Shown one piece after another: positions 7,610-16,765 of a stretch of 48,367 nt of DNA. Source of the DNA: Gallibacterium anatis DSM 16844 = F 149 (GTDB lineage: Bacteria > Pseudomonadota > Gammaproteobacteria > Enterobacterales > Pasteurellaceae); assembly GCF_000379785.1 (NCBI RefSeq), contig NZ_KB903678.1, positions 1 through 48,367 of the forward strand, given 5' to 3'. The translations under genes and the position numbers were made by a program. Every line of letters starts with the position of its first letter. The stretch's first letter is position 1. The notes below the pieces were generated by a model. That model did no database searches. It was given only the letters and a program-made list of their open reading frames with translations, and had not been told where the DNA came from.

Positions 7610-9619
7610 TTAATTTTGTTTTTGTGGCAACATATCCGATGCCATATGTTCAACTTCTTTTAATACAAAATCCGGTGCTTCATAATCTTTCGGTAAATCA
7701 TCCAATTTTCTCAATGGCTTCTTACCTTCACGTTTAAATCTGGCATTTAAATCTTTTAAACGTTTAGCATCGTCTTTATCGTTCTCAGCTTTTCTATCCG
7801 CTAAATTTAAAGAAAGGAATTTGCGTTGATTGCGCTGATCTCTGGTTTCAATATCTTGATTTAACACAATAAATTCAGGATCGTTTGCCACTCTGGCTTT
7901 ATGATTTTCTGACAATTTCTTAATTAAATCAGACAAATCTGCAACACGAGTATATTGTGCTTCAGGAATTTTATCCCACGCCAATGCATTATCCTCTTTA
8001 CTTTCACCATATTCAGATTCATCAATAAGCTCGGCAATCTTAATATCTGGAGTAACCCCTTTTAATTGAGTGCTTCCACCATTAATACGATAGAACTTCT
8101 GAATAGTGTATTGAATTGCGCCTAAAGGTGTCGGATCAGTGTCATAAATAAAGTTTAACGGTCTACTTTGTTGCACAGTACCTTTACCGAAAGTGTCTTG
8201 ACCGACAATGATCGCACGCCCGTAATCCTGCATTGCCGCTGAAAAAATTTCTGATGCCGATGCGCTGAAACGGTCAACAATCACAATCATTGGTCCGTTA
8301 TAAAGCTGTTGCGGATCAACATCATCGTGCACACGGATACGGTTGAAAGCATCACGCACCTGAACCACCGGACCGTCACTAATAAACAAACCGCTTAAGC
8401 TGACCACTTCCGGCAAAGAGCCGCCACCATTATTACGAAGATCAATCACTAATGCTTCTGCATTTTTCTGTTTCATCTCTGCCAATAATTTAGTGACATC
8501 AACCGTTAAGCCATTATAAAAACTTGGAATAGTAATCACAGCAATATTGTGATTATCCACTTTTTCCATTTTTAATTTGGCTGCACGATCTTCAATACGC
8601 ACCTTATCACGCACTAAAGTGACAATACGCGTTTTGCCGGTTTTTGCCGATTCCAATTCCAAGCGAACAGTTGTGCCTTTTTTACCTTTAATTTTCTCAA
8701 CAACATCATCAAGACGCCAACCGACCACATCTTCGATTTCACCTTTCTTGCCTTGTCCGACACCAATGATTTTGTCACCCGCTTTAATTTTTTTACTTCT
8801 ATCCGCCGGCGCACCCGGTACCAGTGATTTAATAATGGTTTCATCATCTTCCGATTGCAATGTCGCTCCGATTCCCTCTAATGAGAGATTCATATCTTCG
8901 TGGAAACTTTTCGCATTGCGCGGTGAAAGATAACTGGTGTGAGGATCCAATTCACGAGCAAAAGAGTTTAAAAACAGTTGCGTAATATCATCCGCCTTGG
9001 TCTGTGTTAAGCGTTTAATCGCCAAATTATAACGTTTTGTCAATTTTTTCTTAATTTGTGACCAAGATTTCCCTTGCAAACGCATAGAAATGACATCGTT
9101 TTTAACACGCTCTTTCCATAATTTATCCGCCTCTTCTTCTGTTTTCGGGAAAGGCGCTTTACTACGATCAATTTCAATCTGATCGTTTTCTTTTAAATTC
9201 GGTTCTTTATCCAACAACGAAAGTGCATAGCTATAGCGTTGATAACGGCGTTGTTGCAACAAATCATACATCGCAAAAGCCGCGGTTAAATCGCCTGCAT
9301 TCAAATCATCATCAAAATGTTTTGCATATTTTGCCCGCAACTCATCAACATCGGATTGCAAAAATGTGTTATGGCTGTAATCCAAAAAGTCGATATAACG
9401 ATTAAAAATCTTTTCCGATAATGCATCATCTAAAGAAAACTTCTTGTAATGTGATTGAATCAATCTTGATGTTACACGTTTTGCTTCCAATGAATTTGAA
9501 TCGGATGGTGCCGGGACAACAATTTTATCTGCGCTGATATCCGGTTTTGCCGCCCACGCCGGCACATTCACAAATAACGTACCGATAACGATACTTAGTG
9601 CCAATTTCTTGAACTTCAT
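7610..9619 (-). CDS. prc: Prc (Tsp), C-terminal processing periplasmic protease
   Basis: A periplasmic tail-specific serine protease; in E. coli it degrades the endopeptidase MepS with the adaptor NlpI and processes the FtsI C-terminus. Visible: signal peptide ending at PAWAA, an N-terminal helical domain, a PDZ domain (LSLEGIGATLQSEDD to the ADRSKKIKAGDKI region), and the S41 catalytic core with the serine in DRFSASASEIF and the lysine in DTFGKGTVQ, then a DUF3340-type tail. An upstream TTG at 9628 would give 672 residues, but AGAGGA touches that codon and sits 9 bases from the ATG at 9619, so I prefer 669 residues. It is downstream of proQ, with a hairpin between them. Confidence 0.96.
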   Translation of the reverse strand: MKFKKLALSIVIGTLFVNVPAWAAKPDISADKIVVPAPSDSNSLEAKRVTSRLIQSHYKKFSLDDALSEKIFNRYIDFLDYSHNTFLQSDVDELRAKYAKHFDDDLNAGDLTAAFAMYDLLQQRRYQRYSYALSLLDKEPNLKENDQIEIDRSKAPFPKTEEEADKLWKERVKNDVISMRLQGKSWSQIKKKLTKRYNLAIKRLTQTKADDITQLFLNSFARELDPHTSYLSPRNAKSFHEDMNLSLEGIGATLQSEDDETIIKSLVPGAPADRSKKIKAGDKIIGVGQGKKGEIEDVVGWRLDDVVEKIKGKKGTTVRLELESAKTGKTRIVTLVRDKVRIEDRAAKLKMEKVDNHNIAVITIPSFYNGLTVDVTKLLAEMKQKNAEALVIDLRNNGGGSLPEVVSLSGLFISDGPVVQVRDAFNRIRVHDDVDPQQLYNGPMIVIVDRFSASASEIFSAAMQDYGRAIIVGQDTFGKGTVQQSRPLNFIYDTDPTPLGAIQYTIQKFYRINGGSTQLKGVTPDIKIAELIDESEYGESKEDNALAWDKIPEAQYTRVADLSDLIKKLSENHKARVANDPEFIVLNQDIETRDQRNQRKFLSLNLADRKAENDKDDAKRLKDLNARFKREGKKPLRKLDDLPKDYEAPDFVLKEVEHMASDMLPQKQN

Positions 9620-9681
9620 TACGTTCAATCCTCTTAATTCTTATAAACCCATCAATCAATTTGAACTTGCGTTAGAAACAG

Positions 9682-9703
9682 AAAGCAGGCGATCACCTGC
9701 TTT
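9682..9703 (-). terminator. Hairpin between proQ and prc
   Basis: Stem aaagcagg / cctgcttt with a 6-base loop, 23 bp past the proQ stop. The following minus-strand tract (CTGTTTC) is a poor T run, so it may be leaky and allow proQ-prc cotranscription. Confidence 0.55.
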
Positions 9704-9726
9704 GTTATTTCTTAACCTTTCGTCTA

Positions 9727-10371
9727 TCACAATTGGAATACACGATCTTCAGTAACGGTTAAGACTAATCCTTGTGCCAATTCGACACGAACATTATCTT
9801 TGCCTACCGCAATTACGGTTGCAACCTGTGTTTTTTCACCGACTTTAATCTTGACTTGTTGTGATTCTTGCAAAGAAGCCAAATCCGCCGGCACTAAATT
9901 CGGTTTGCGTCTAACAACATTTCTGCGTGGTTTGTTATTCGGTTTACGTGCTGCTCGATTTTCTTTCTGTTGTGGACGATGGCTTGCATTTTTTGCTTTG
10001 CTTTCACGCAAACGTTGTTCTGCGTGTTCAATATGTTGTTGCTCCACTTCACCACATTCGTTGCCGTCAAGATCAACACGTTTTGCCCCGGCTTTATAAC
10101 CGTATAAATAACGCCATCCGGCAGTATATTGACGCAATGCACGACGAATTTGTGTGTTGGAAACGGTATTATCATCTTTTAATCTAGCAATAATATCTTG
10201 AAAAATACCGATTTTTAACGGTTTTGCTTCGCCCTGTGTTGAAAAACAGCGCGGAAATTTTTCTGCTAAATAAGCGATCGTTTGGTTATTTTCTTGGAAT
10301 TTATTTTTTGAAGGTGCAACATTTGCTGCTGGTTGCTGATTCGCTGTTTGGTTTTCTGTTTCTAACGACAT
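9727..10371 (-). CDS. proQ: ProQ, FinO-domain RNA chaperone
   Basis: A global RNA-binding protein that stabilises small RNAs and mRNA 3' ends. Of 214 residues, the FinO/ProQ core runs from about 25 to 145 (TIAYLAEKFPRCF, PLKIGIFQDI, RRALRQYTAGWRYL, GAKRVDLDG), followed by a Lys/Arg-rich linker and a C-terminal Tudor-like domain ending VTEDRVFQL. The roughly 24-residue Gln/Asn/Ala-rich N-terminal tail is longer than in E. coli. The start is supported by TAGGA close to the ATG. It is first of a probable proQ-prc unit, as in E. coli, and diverges from letA across a 226 bp intergenic region. Confidence 0.96.
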   Translation of the reverse strand: MSLETENQTANQQPAANVAPSKNKFQENNQTIAYLAEKFPRCFSTQGEAKPLKIGIFQDIIARLKDDNTVSNTQIRRALRQYTAGWRYLYGYKAGAKRVDLDGNECGEVEQQHIEHAEQRLRESKAKNASHRPQQKENRAARKPNNKPRRNVVRRKPNLVPADLASLQESQQVKIKVGEKTQVATVIAVGKDNVRVELAQGLVLTVTEDRVFQL

Positions 10372-10511
10372 AGTCCTACTCGTAATACTTGGTTAAATTG
10401 CCCTGTTATAGACATTAATTATGATTCATTGTGTCAATCTTTATCATAAAAATCTGCATTTTTAGTTTAAAGATTGACGCCTTGGAAATTCAAATCGATA
10501 AGATTATTTAC

Positions 10512-10539
10512 TTGTATATTTTCCCTTTATTTATATACT
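10512..10539 (+). promoter_or_regulatory. Candidate sigma-70 promoter of letAB
   Basis: TTGTAT (10512-10517), 16-base spacer, TATACT (10534-10539), about 59 bp before the letA ATG in the otherwise featureless AT-rich proQ-letA gap. Inferred from consensus match only. Confidence 0.4.
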
Positions 10540-10597
10540 TGTTCAACAACTTTTATTGGCTTATTTAAACTAATCATCTTATTTATTCAAAAATTTA

Positions 10598-11830
10598 ATG
10601 CAAGTTAGACGTTTTTCTCCACTCTCCGCAACAGAACAGGCAATTTGTTGCGATATTTGCGACCACGCCATCTCTTTACCGGCGCTAAACGCAAATCAAA
10701 AAGCAAGCTGCCCACATTGTCATCACGTTGTCAGAGTCGGTGGTCTATGGAGTTTAAAGCGTTGTTCCATTTTGGCACTTTCCATTTTAATTTTGATGCC
10801 GTTCGCTTTCACCTTTCCACTGTTGAATATTCAACTGCTAGGTGTACCGGTTTACACCTCAATTTGGAGCGGTGTTTGGAAAATGGCGACTGAAGGCTAT
10901 CCTTATTCTGCATTTTTAGTGCTATTTTGTGCAATTGTCATGCCGGTTTCCTATATTGTTTTGATTTTACTGTTGCAACTTTGCCGTCTTTTTCACCTAC
11001 GCGCAAGAATGTTGTTGATGTCACTCAACTATATCCGTTCTTGGGTAATGCTTGATGTTTATTTAATTTCGCTTGCGGTGGCAGCATTTAAAGTGCGTGA
11101 ATACGCCGATATTTCGTTTACGCTTTATCTTATTCCTTTTGTTTTAGTCACATTTTTAACCATCTTGCTGTTTACTAAAACATCACCGAAACAATTTTGG
11201 GATCTCTTTTATCCGCCACAATTCCAACAAAATCAACATCTTTGCTACTGTAAAACCTGTGGTTTAAGCTTTCCTGAACAAGCTGCTCCCGATCATATTT
11301 GCCCACGCTGTCACGCTAACACTGCATTAGATAAAAATTTAGTATTACAACGTACTTGGAGCACGTTAATTGCCGGCGCAATAATGCTGTTACCCGCCAA
11401 TTTATTACCGATTTCCGTTGTTTATGTGAATGGTGCGCCGAGTGCAGATACGCTGATTTCCGGCGTGATTACCTTTATTGAAATGGGCAATTACAGCATC
11501 GCCGCTATCGTATTTATCGCCAGTATTTTTGTGCCGATTTCTAAGGTGTTGATTATGTTGTACCTTTTATGTTGCATTCATTTCGGCTATAGCAAAAATA
11601 TTCACTTTCAGATGAAACTGTTTGAAATCGTTCATTTTGTCGGACGTTGGTCTATGTTGGATCTGTTTGTGCTATCGTTAATGATGTCATTGGTCACGAG
11701 AGGACAAATTATCAGCTTTTCGGTCGGCCCTGCCGCCATTTATTTTGGTCTTGCTGTTTTTTTGACAATGATTTCAGCAGAAGTTTTTGATACGCGTTTA
11801 CTTTGGAAAAATTATGAAGCAAACAAATAA
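10598..11830 (+). CDS. letA: LetA (YebS), PqiA-family inner-membrane lipid transport protein
   Basis: Inner-membrane partner of the MCE tunnel protein LetB, thought to load or unload lipids between inner and outer membranes. Of 410 residues, two zinc-ribbon-like modules are visible: CCDIC...CPHC (residues 17-41) and CYCKTC...CPRCH (about 208-230). Each precedes a PqiA domain of four membrane helices. The length and the seven-MCE partner fit LetA rather than PqiA, and the place next to proQ-prc matches E. coli yebST; Pasteurellaceae copies are often labelled pqiA. No clear Shine-Dalgarno site is seen before the ATG. The gene overlaps letB by 17 bp. Confidence 0.92.
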   Translation: MQVRRFSPLSATEQAICCDICDHAISLPALNANQKASCPHCHHVVRVGGLWSLKRCSILALSILILMPFAFTFPLLNIQLLGVPVYTSIWSGVWKMATEGYPYSAFLVLFCAIVMPVSYIVLILLLQLCRLFHLRARMLLMSLNYIRSWVMLDVYLISLAVAAFKVREYADISFTLYLIPFVLVTFLTILLFTKTSPKQFWDLFYPPQFQQNQHLCYCKTCGLSFPEQAAPDHICPRCHANTALDKNLVLQRTWSTLIAGAIMLLPANLLPISVVYVNGAPSADTLISGVITFIEMGNYSIAAIVFIASIFVPISKVLIMLYLLCCIHFGYSKNIHFQMKLFEIVHFVGRWSMLDLFVLSLMMSLVTRGQIISFSVGPAAIYFGLAVFLTMISAEVFDTRLLWKNYEANK

Positions 11831-14471
11831 TAACATTCCTACCTCAATGTCAGCCAAGATTTCCGCCATTAAGCGGATTTCACCATTTTGGTTGTTGCCT
11901 TTTATCGCATTTTGTGTCGGCATCGTGTTGTTTTATCAAATTCATCAGGAGCAAGGTGAAAAGATAACCATCTTTTTTTCTGACGGCTCAGGCTTAATTG
12001 CGGAAAAAACACCGATTCGTTATCAAGGCTTACAAATTGGTTTAGTCAAAAAAGTAAACTTCACCCAAGATATGAAATCGGTCAAAGTTGAAGCCAATAT
12101 CTACCCAGAAGCCGTGTCGGTATTACGTGAAGATACTAAATTCTGGATTGTTCAACCCAGCGCCTCGTTAGCCGGCGTTTCCGGTTTAGATGCGCTCGTA
12201 TCAGGAAACTACATCACACTTTCTCCGGGCAAAGGCGAAGAAGCGGATACTTTTGTGGCTGAAGATCGCGGTCCGATTGCCGAATTGAGTGAAGGTGATT
12301 TATTGATCCATTTAATTGCAGATGATCTCGGCTCCATCGAATTAGGCTCAAGCATTTTTTTCCGTAAAGTGCCGGTTGGCAAAGTGAACAACTATAGCTT
12401 TACTGATGATAAAAAAGTCGCTATCGACATCATTATTTATAAACAGTATGCAAAATTTGTGAAAAAAGAGAGCCGTTTCTGGAATATCAGCGGAATTAAA
12501 GCCGATGCCAATTGGAACGGTATTTCCGTTAGTATGGATAGCGTGCAGGCGATTTTACAAGGTGCAATTGCCTTTGATTCGCCGGATGACAGCAATGAAG
12601 TGCAAGGCGAAACCACCTTTCCGCTCTACGCTTCCATCAAAGCGGCAAAACGTGGGCTGAACGTTGATATCACGCTACCTAATGATATTTCCGGTTTAAA
12701 AGAGAACGACACGCCGGTCTATTTTCACGATCTGCAAGTTGGTGTATTAAGTGAAATCAATTATGGTGAAGATGAGGCGGTTATCAACAGTACCCCAACA
12801 ATTCAAGCCAAACTCTTGGTTGACCCAAGCATCAAATCCAATCTCAAAAGCGGTTCAAAAATTGTCTTAATGGATCGCCCTTCATTGGCGGAAGTGTCTA
12901 ATTTAAATCAATTTTTACAAGGTAAGTATTTTGAAATTATTGACGGCAACGGTACACCGACCAGCCATTTTGAGGTGATAAAACAGTCTGAATTATTACT
13001 GCAGCAACCGGGCGCTTTAATTCTTAGTTTAACTTCACCACAAACTTATGGCATAGAAGAAGGGCAACCGATCAGCTATAACGGCATTAAAATCGGTGAA
13101 ATCGTGTCGCGTCAGGTTGAGATTGACAAAACCACCTTTAAAGCGGTGATTTTGGCAGCTTATCGCCATTTAATTAATGCAGAAACACTGTTCGTGGCCG
13201 CAAGCAATTTCTCATTGGATGTAAGCAGTGATGGCGTACAAATGAATGTGGAATCGCCACGAAAATGGTTACAGGGCGGCATTAACGTTTTATTACGCTC
13301 CAACAAAACAGGCGGCAAAGCCTTGCAACAATATCCGTTGTATGCCAATAACAGTAACGCACTTGCCGGCATTACTTCGGATAATATCAAACCGACTATC
13401 GTGCTGACCACAGCAGAATTGCCTGACATCAGCGAAGGTTCATTAGTGCTTTATCGCCGCTTACCTGTCGGTAAAATTTTATCGATCAAACCGAATAAGC
13501 AATCGTTTGATATTGCGGTCTTCATTAATCAGCAATACCAATATCTATTTACCAAACAAAGTCGATTCTGGGCAGAAAATGCGGTACAGGTTGATGTTTC
13601 GCTACAAGGGGTCGATATTAAAGCAGCACCGCTTTCCAGAATACTGAAAGGAGCAATCAGCTTCGATAATATTGGTCAAAGCGGTGAGCAAACCATCCTA
13701 TATCCAACTCAAACTGCGGCACTCTCTGCCGGATATGAAATCACGCTTGTTGCAGATAATGCCGACAATCTTACAACCGGAATGCCGTTACGTTATTTAG
13801 GTTTAGAGGTCGGCACTATCCAAAAAATATCATTGGACAAACACAAACAAAGAGTGGTTGCATTAGCGTCTATTCAACGTGATTACTTCAATGCACTCAG
13901 TAAAAACGGCAGTCATTTTACCTTGGTAACACCGCAAATCTCTGCCAGCGGTGTGCAAAATTTAGATGCGTTATTGAAACCCTATATCAATGTAAGTTTT
14001 GGACAGGGTAAAACACAAACTCAATTCACGTTGTCCCGCGCTTCCGGCGAAAATAATAAATACCAAAACGGTTTTCCGTTAGTGTTGGAAACCGAAAATG
14101 CCGCTTCGCTTTCGGTTGGTGCGCCGGTGTTATACCGCGGTGTTGAAGTGGGAGCAATCAGCAATATTAAGTTGAATACTACGGCCGATCGTGTTTTTGT
14201 CGATATTCAATTAGCGCAACAATATCGCCATTTGGTTCGTCAAAACAGTGAATTTTGGTTAGCTTCAGGTTATTCCTTAGATATTGGTTGGAGCGGTGTT
14301 GATTTTCAAACCGGTACCGCACAGCAGTTACTTCGTGGCGGTATCGGCTTCTCCACGCCTTCCGGAAAAGTCGTGCAGCCAGTAGCAAAAGCTTATCAAC
14401 ATTTTCTATTGCAAACCAAAAAACCGGCTGAAAGCCAAAATTGGAATCAAGGCAGTGCGCCACAAAATTGA
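11814..14471 (+). CDS. letB: LetB (YebT), seven-MCE-domain periplasmic lipid tunnel
   Basis: Forms a hexameric tube bridging the periplasm for phospholipid transfer. Of 885 residues, one N-terminal membrane anchor (ISPFWLLPFIAFCVGIVLFY) is followed by seven MCE repeats, recognisable by phrases such as TPIRYQGLQIGLVKKV, SSIFFRKVPVGKV, TPVYFHDLQVGVL, QPISYNGIKIGEI, SLVLYRRLPVGKI, MPLRYLGLEVGTI and APVLYRGVEVGAI. Seven domains and this length identify LetB; PqiB has three. The start is the ATG at 11814 inside the end of letA, preceded by TTTGGA; an in-frame TTG at 11787 is less likely. Translation is probably coupled to letA. Confidence 0.94.
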   Translation: MKQTNNNIPTSMSAKISAIKRISPFWLLPFIAFCVGIVLFYQIHQEQGEKITIFFSDGSGLIAEKTPIRYQGLQIGLVKKVNFTQDMKSVKVEANIYPEAVSVLREDTKFWIVQPSASLAGVSGLDALVSGNYITLSPGKGEEADTFVAEDRGPIAELSEGDLLIHLIADDLGSIELGSSIFFRKVPVGKVNNYSFTDDKKVAIDIIIYKQYAKFVKKESRFWNISGIKADANWNGISVSMDSVQAILQGAIAFDSPDDSNEVQGETTFPLYASIKAAKRGLNVDITLPNDISGLKENDTPVYFHDLQVGVLSEINYGEDEAVINSTPTIQAKLLVDPSIKSNLKSGSKIVLMDRPSLAEVSNLNQFLQGKYFEIIDGNGTPTSHFEVIKQSELLLQQPGALILSLTSPQTYGIEEGQPISYNGIKIGEIVSRQVEIDKTTFKAVILAAYRHLINAETLFVAASNFSLDVSSDGVQMNVESPRKWLQGGINVLLRSNKTGGKALQQYPLYANNSNALAGITSDNIKPTIVLTTAELPDISEGSLVLYRRLPVGKILSIKPNKQSFDIAVFINQQYQYLFTKQSRFWAENAVQVDVSLQGVDIKAAPLSRILKGAISFDNIGQSGEQTILYPTQTAALSAGYEITLVADNADNLTTGMPLRYLGLEVGTIQKISLDKHKQRVVALASIQRDYFNALSKNGSHFTLVTPQISASGVQNLDALLKPYINVSFGQGKTQTQFTLSRASGENNKYQNGFPLVLETENAASLSVGAPVLYRGVEVGAISNIKLNTTADRVFVDIQLAQQYRHLVRQNSEFWLASGYSLDIGWSGVDFQTGTAQQLLRGGIGFSTPSGKVVQPVAKAYQHFLLQTKKPAESQNWNQGSAPQN

Positions 14472-14479
14472 TAATGGAT

Positions 14480-14510
14480 GGAAAGGGCTCAAAATGGCGG
14501 AGCCCTTTCC
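14480..14510. terminator. Shared hairpin between letB and ffs
   Basis: Perfect 11-bp stem ggaaagggctc / gagccctttcc with a 9-base loop, between the convergent letB and ffs genes. Its right arm is the 3' arm of 4.5S RNA itself, so on the minus strand the hairpin competes with the closing helix of the RNA. T tracts are short on both sides. Confidence 0.6.
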
Positions 14511-14607
14511 AGCTTGATCTCGGCACACAAAGTTCTAACTTGGGCTGCTTTCTTCCGAACCTGACCCGCTGAGCTAGAGTTTGTTGCGAGGAACCGAAAA
14601 GGACTCC
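14499..14607 (-). ncRNA. ffs: 4.5S RNA of the signal recognition particle
   Basis: The RNA that binds Ffh to form the bacterial SRP. On the minus strand the core GGTCAGGTTCGGAAGAAAGC followed by AGCC matches the conserved Ffh-binding hairpin with its GGAA tetraloop. Relative to E. coli the pair next to the loop-closing pair is U-A instead of C-G, a compensated change that supports a functional RNA. The GTGTGCCG strand and the closing helix GGAGTCCTTT / AAAGGGCTCC fit as well. About 109 nt, against 114 in E. coli. A promoter lies 27-55 bp upstream, leaving a leader of about 20 nt that is probably removed by RNase P as in E. coli. Exact ends are inferred from the helix. Confidence 0.95.
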
Positions 14608-14633
14608 ATTGATATGTCGAAAAGACGGGACGC

Positions 14634-14662
14634 ATTATGCGATAAGTTGTCGCCAAATGCAA
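14634..14662 (-). promoter_or_regulatory. Promoter of ffs with GC-rich discriminator
   Basis: Minus strand TTGCAT (14657-14662), exactly 17 bases, then CATAAT (14634-14639), followed by GCGTCCCG. The GC-rich discriminator is typical of stringently controlled stable-RNA promoters. Confidence 0.75.
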
Positions 14663-14728
14663 GTTTATCGCCAGCTAAACTGTTCATTCTTTTAGCATTT
14701 GCACGACGTTGCCATTAAATTTCGTTTG

Positions 14729-16651
14729 TTATTGCCCACCCTCAGCAATTTGCTCCAATTCCGCCCAACGATTTAAAGCATCATCCAATGCCTGTTCCTG
14801 TTCGGCTAATTGCTGTAATTTACTGCTGGTCACTTCGTTCGGCTGACTAAAGAAATCCGGCTGATTAATTTCCTGTTGCAACTGTTGAATCTGTTGCTCC
14901 AACTGCTCCAGCAATTCCGGCATTTTCGCCAATTCCTGTTGTTCTTTGTAAGAGAGCTTCACTTTTCGCACTTTACTGTCACGAAACGCCTGTTTTTTAT
15001 TCTCTTTTACCGGTTCTTCTCTTTTTGGCTGTTGCTGTTCTTTCTGTGCTAACACATTCGCCTGTTGCTGTTTCGCATCGTGGTAACCGCCAACATATTT
15101 ATGCAAAATGCCATCACCTTCAAAAATAAAACATTCGGTTGCCGTGTTATCAATAAATTGTCGATCGTGGCTCACTATAATGACTGTACATTGATACTCC
15201 GATAGCAACTCTTCCAATAACTCTAGTGTTTCCACATCCAAATCATTCGTCGGCTCATCCAGAATCAACAAATTATTCGGTTTTAATAATAATTTTGCCA
15301 ACAATAGCCGATTTTTTTCACCGCCCGATAAGGCTTTTACCGGAATCATCGCGCGCTTAGGTGGGAAAAGGAAATCCTGCAAATATCCAAGCACGTGACG
15401 CTTCACGCCATTAACTTCCACATCTTGCTTGCCGTCCGCCACGTTGTCCATCACGCTTTTCTCAGGATCAAGGGTTGAACGATATTGATCAAAATAGGCC
15501 ACTTCCAATTTTGTTCCTGTATGAATTCGTCCGGATGTCGGTTGTAATTCCCCCAATAACAGCTTAATCAATGTTGTTTTGCCACATCCATTCGGACCGA
15601 TAAGCGCAATTTTATCACCACGCAAAATGGTCGCAGAAAAATCCTTGATTAGCGCCCTATCCGCTAGCTGATAACTTAAATTTTCAATCTCAAACACAAT
15701 TTTTCCGGAACGCACCGCGTTATCGACCTGAATATTGGCTTTCCCGATTACATCTCGACGCTGACGACGCTCCTCGCGCATTGCTTTCAATGCTCTCACT
15801 CGCCCTTCATTGCGCGTTCTTCTGGCTTCAATGCCTTTACGAATCCAAATCTCTTCTTGAGCCAAACGTTTATCGAACAACTCATTCTGCAGAGCCTCAA
15901 CGCGCAAATCTTCCTCTTTTTGTTGCAAATATTGATCATAATTTCCCGGATAGGAAACCAATTTGCCACGATCCAAATCGATAATTCGCGTAGCCATTCT
16001 GCGAATAAAGGCTCTATCGTGCGAAATAAAAACAATACTACCTTTAAACTCCAACAATAAATTTTCTAGCCAAGTAATGGTGTCAACATCTAAATGGTTG
16101 GTTGGTTCATCCAATAACAATAAATCCGGCTCACAAACCAATGCTTTCGCTAAAGCGGCTTTTCGTTGCCATCCACCGGACAATTCTGCTAATGCGATAT
16201 CCGGATTTAACCCTAATTTCGCCAAAATTTCTTGAATTCTTGTTTCAAAACGCCAACCATCAAAGTGATCCAGCTGACTCTGCACTTCAGACAAACGGTT
16301 CATCGTTTTTTCTTGATAATCTTGTGCAATTTTCAACGATAATTGATGATATTCTTTCAATAAATCTGCTAGCTCTCGCACGCCTTCGGCGACATAATCG
16401 AACACGGTACCTTCAATATGACGTGGCGGATCTTGTTCCAAACGCGCAATAATACGATCTTTCTCAATAATCAATTGCCCATCATCCATTCCTGCTTCCC
16501 CGGCAAGAATTTTTAATAAAGTCGATTTTCCTGCGCCATTACGCCCCACCAGACAGACTCGCTCCCCAGCCTCAATCGCCATATTGGCATAATCTAATAA
16601 AGGATGATCACTAAATGAAAGATATGCATTTGAAAGAGTAAGTATCGCCAT
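14729..16651 (-). CDS. uup: Uup, ABC-F family ATPase
   Basis: A soluble ABC-F protein of 640 residues acting on ribosomes and linked in E. coli to transposon excision and tolerance of stalled translation or branched DNA. Two ATPase cassettes are complete: GRNGAGKST with LSGGWQRKAALAKALV and LLLLDEPTNHLD in the first, GPNGCGKTT with LSGGEKNRLLLAKLLL and LLILDEPTNDLD in the second. The arm/linker rich in Arg and Glu lies between them, and the Gln/Glu-rich C-terminal coiled coil (about 555-640) that distinguishes Uup follows. It has no membrane segments, so it is not a transporter. It is transcribed alone, between ffs and the siderophore locus. Confidence 0.95.
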   Translation of the reverse strand: MAILTLSNAYLSFSDHPLLDYANMAIEAGERVCLVGRNGAGKSTLLKILAGEAGMDDGQLIIEKDRIIARLEQDPPRHIEGTVFDYVAEGVRELADLLKEYHQLSLKIAQDYQEKTMNRLSEVQSQLDHFDGWRFETRIQEILAKLGLNPDIALAELSGGWQRKAALAKALVCEPDLLLLDEPTNHLDVDTITWLENLLLEFKGSIVFISHDRAFIRRMATRIIDLDRGKLVSYPGNYDQYLQQKEEDLRVEALQNELFDKRLAQEEIWIRKGIEARRTRNEGRVRALKAMREERRQRRDVIGKANIQVDNAVRSGKIVFEIENLSYQLADRALIKDFSATILRGDKIALIGPNGCGKTTLIKLLLGELQPTSGRIHTGTKLEVAYFDQYRSTLDPEKSVMDNVADGKQDVEVNGVKRHVLGYLQDFLFPPKRAMIPVKALSGGEKNRLLLAKLLLKPNNLLILDEPTNDLDVETLELLEELLSEYQCTVIIVSHDRQFIDNTATECFIFEGDGILHKYVGGYHDAKQQQANVLAQKEQQQPKREEPVKENKKQAFRDSKVRKVKLSYKEQQELAKMPELLEQLEQQIQQLQQEINQPDFFSQPNEVTSSKLQQLAEQEQALDDALNRWAELEQIAEGGQ

Positions 16652-16707
16652 AATTTGCCTATAAAATCATACAACTTGAGGGCGCTTATTGTAGCCCACA
16701 AAAGCAA

Positions 16708-16746
16708 ATAAAAAAACCACTGCAATTCAATATCAAATCACAGTGG
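16708..16746 (-). terminator. Intrinsic terminator of the siderophore ABC operon
   Basis: Short GC stem ccactg (16717-16722) / cagtgg (16741-16746) with an 18-base AT-rich loop, then a run of seven or more T on the minus strand, 20 bp after the binding-protein stop. Confidence 0.75.
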
Positions 16747-16765
16747 CTTTCGCTGATAATCAACT

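Noticed and set aside
9620-9628. TTG start of prc
   Set aside because: The AGAGGA ribosome site touches the TTG, leaving no spacer; the ATG at 9619 has a normal 9-base spacer.
9800-10187. Several overlapping frames inside proQ on both strands
   Set aside because: All are shadows of proQ's Lys/Arg/Gln-rich region; none has a ribosome site or recognisable family.
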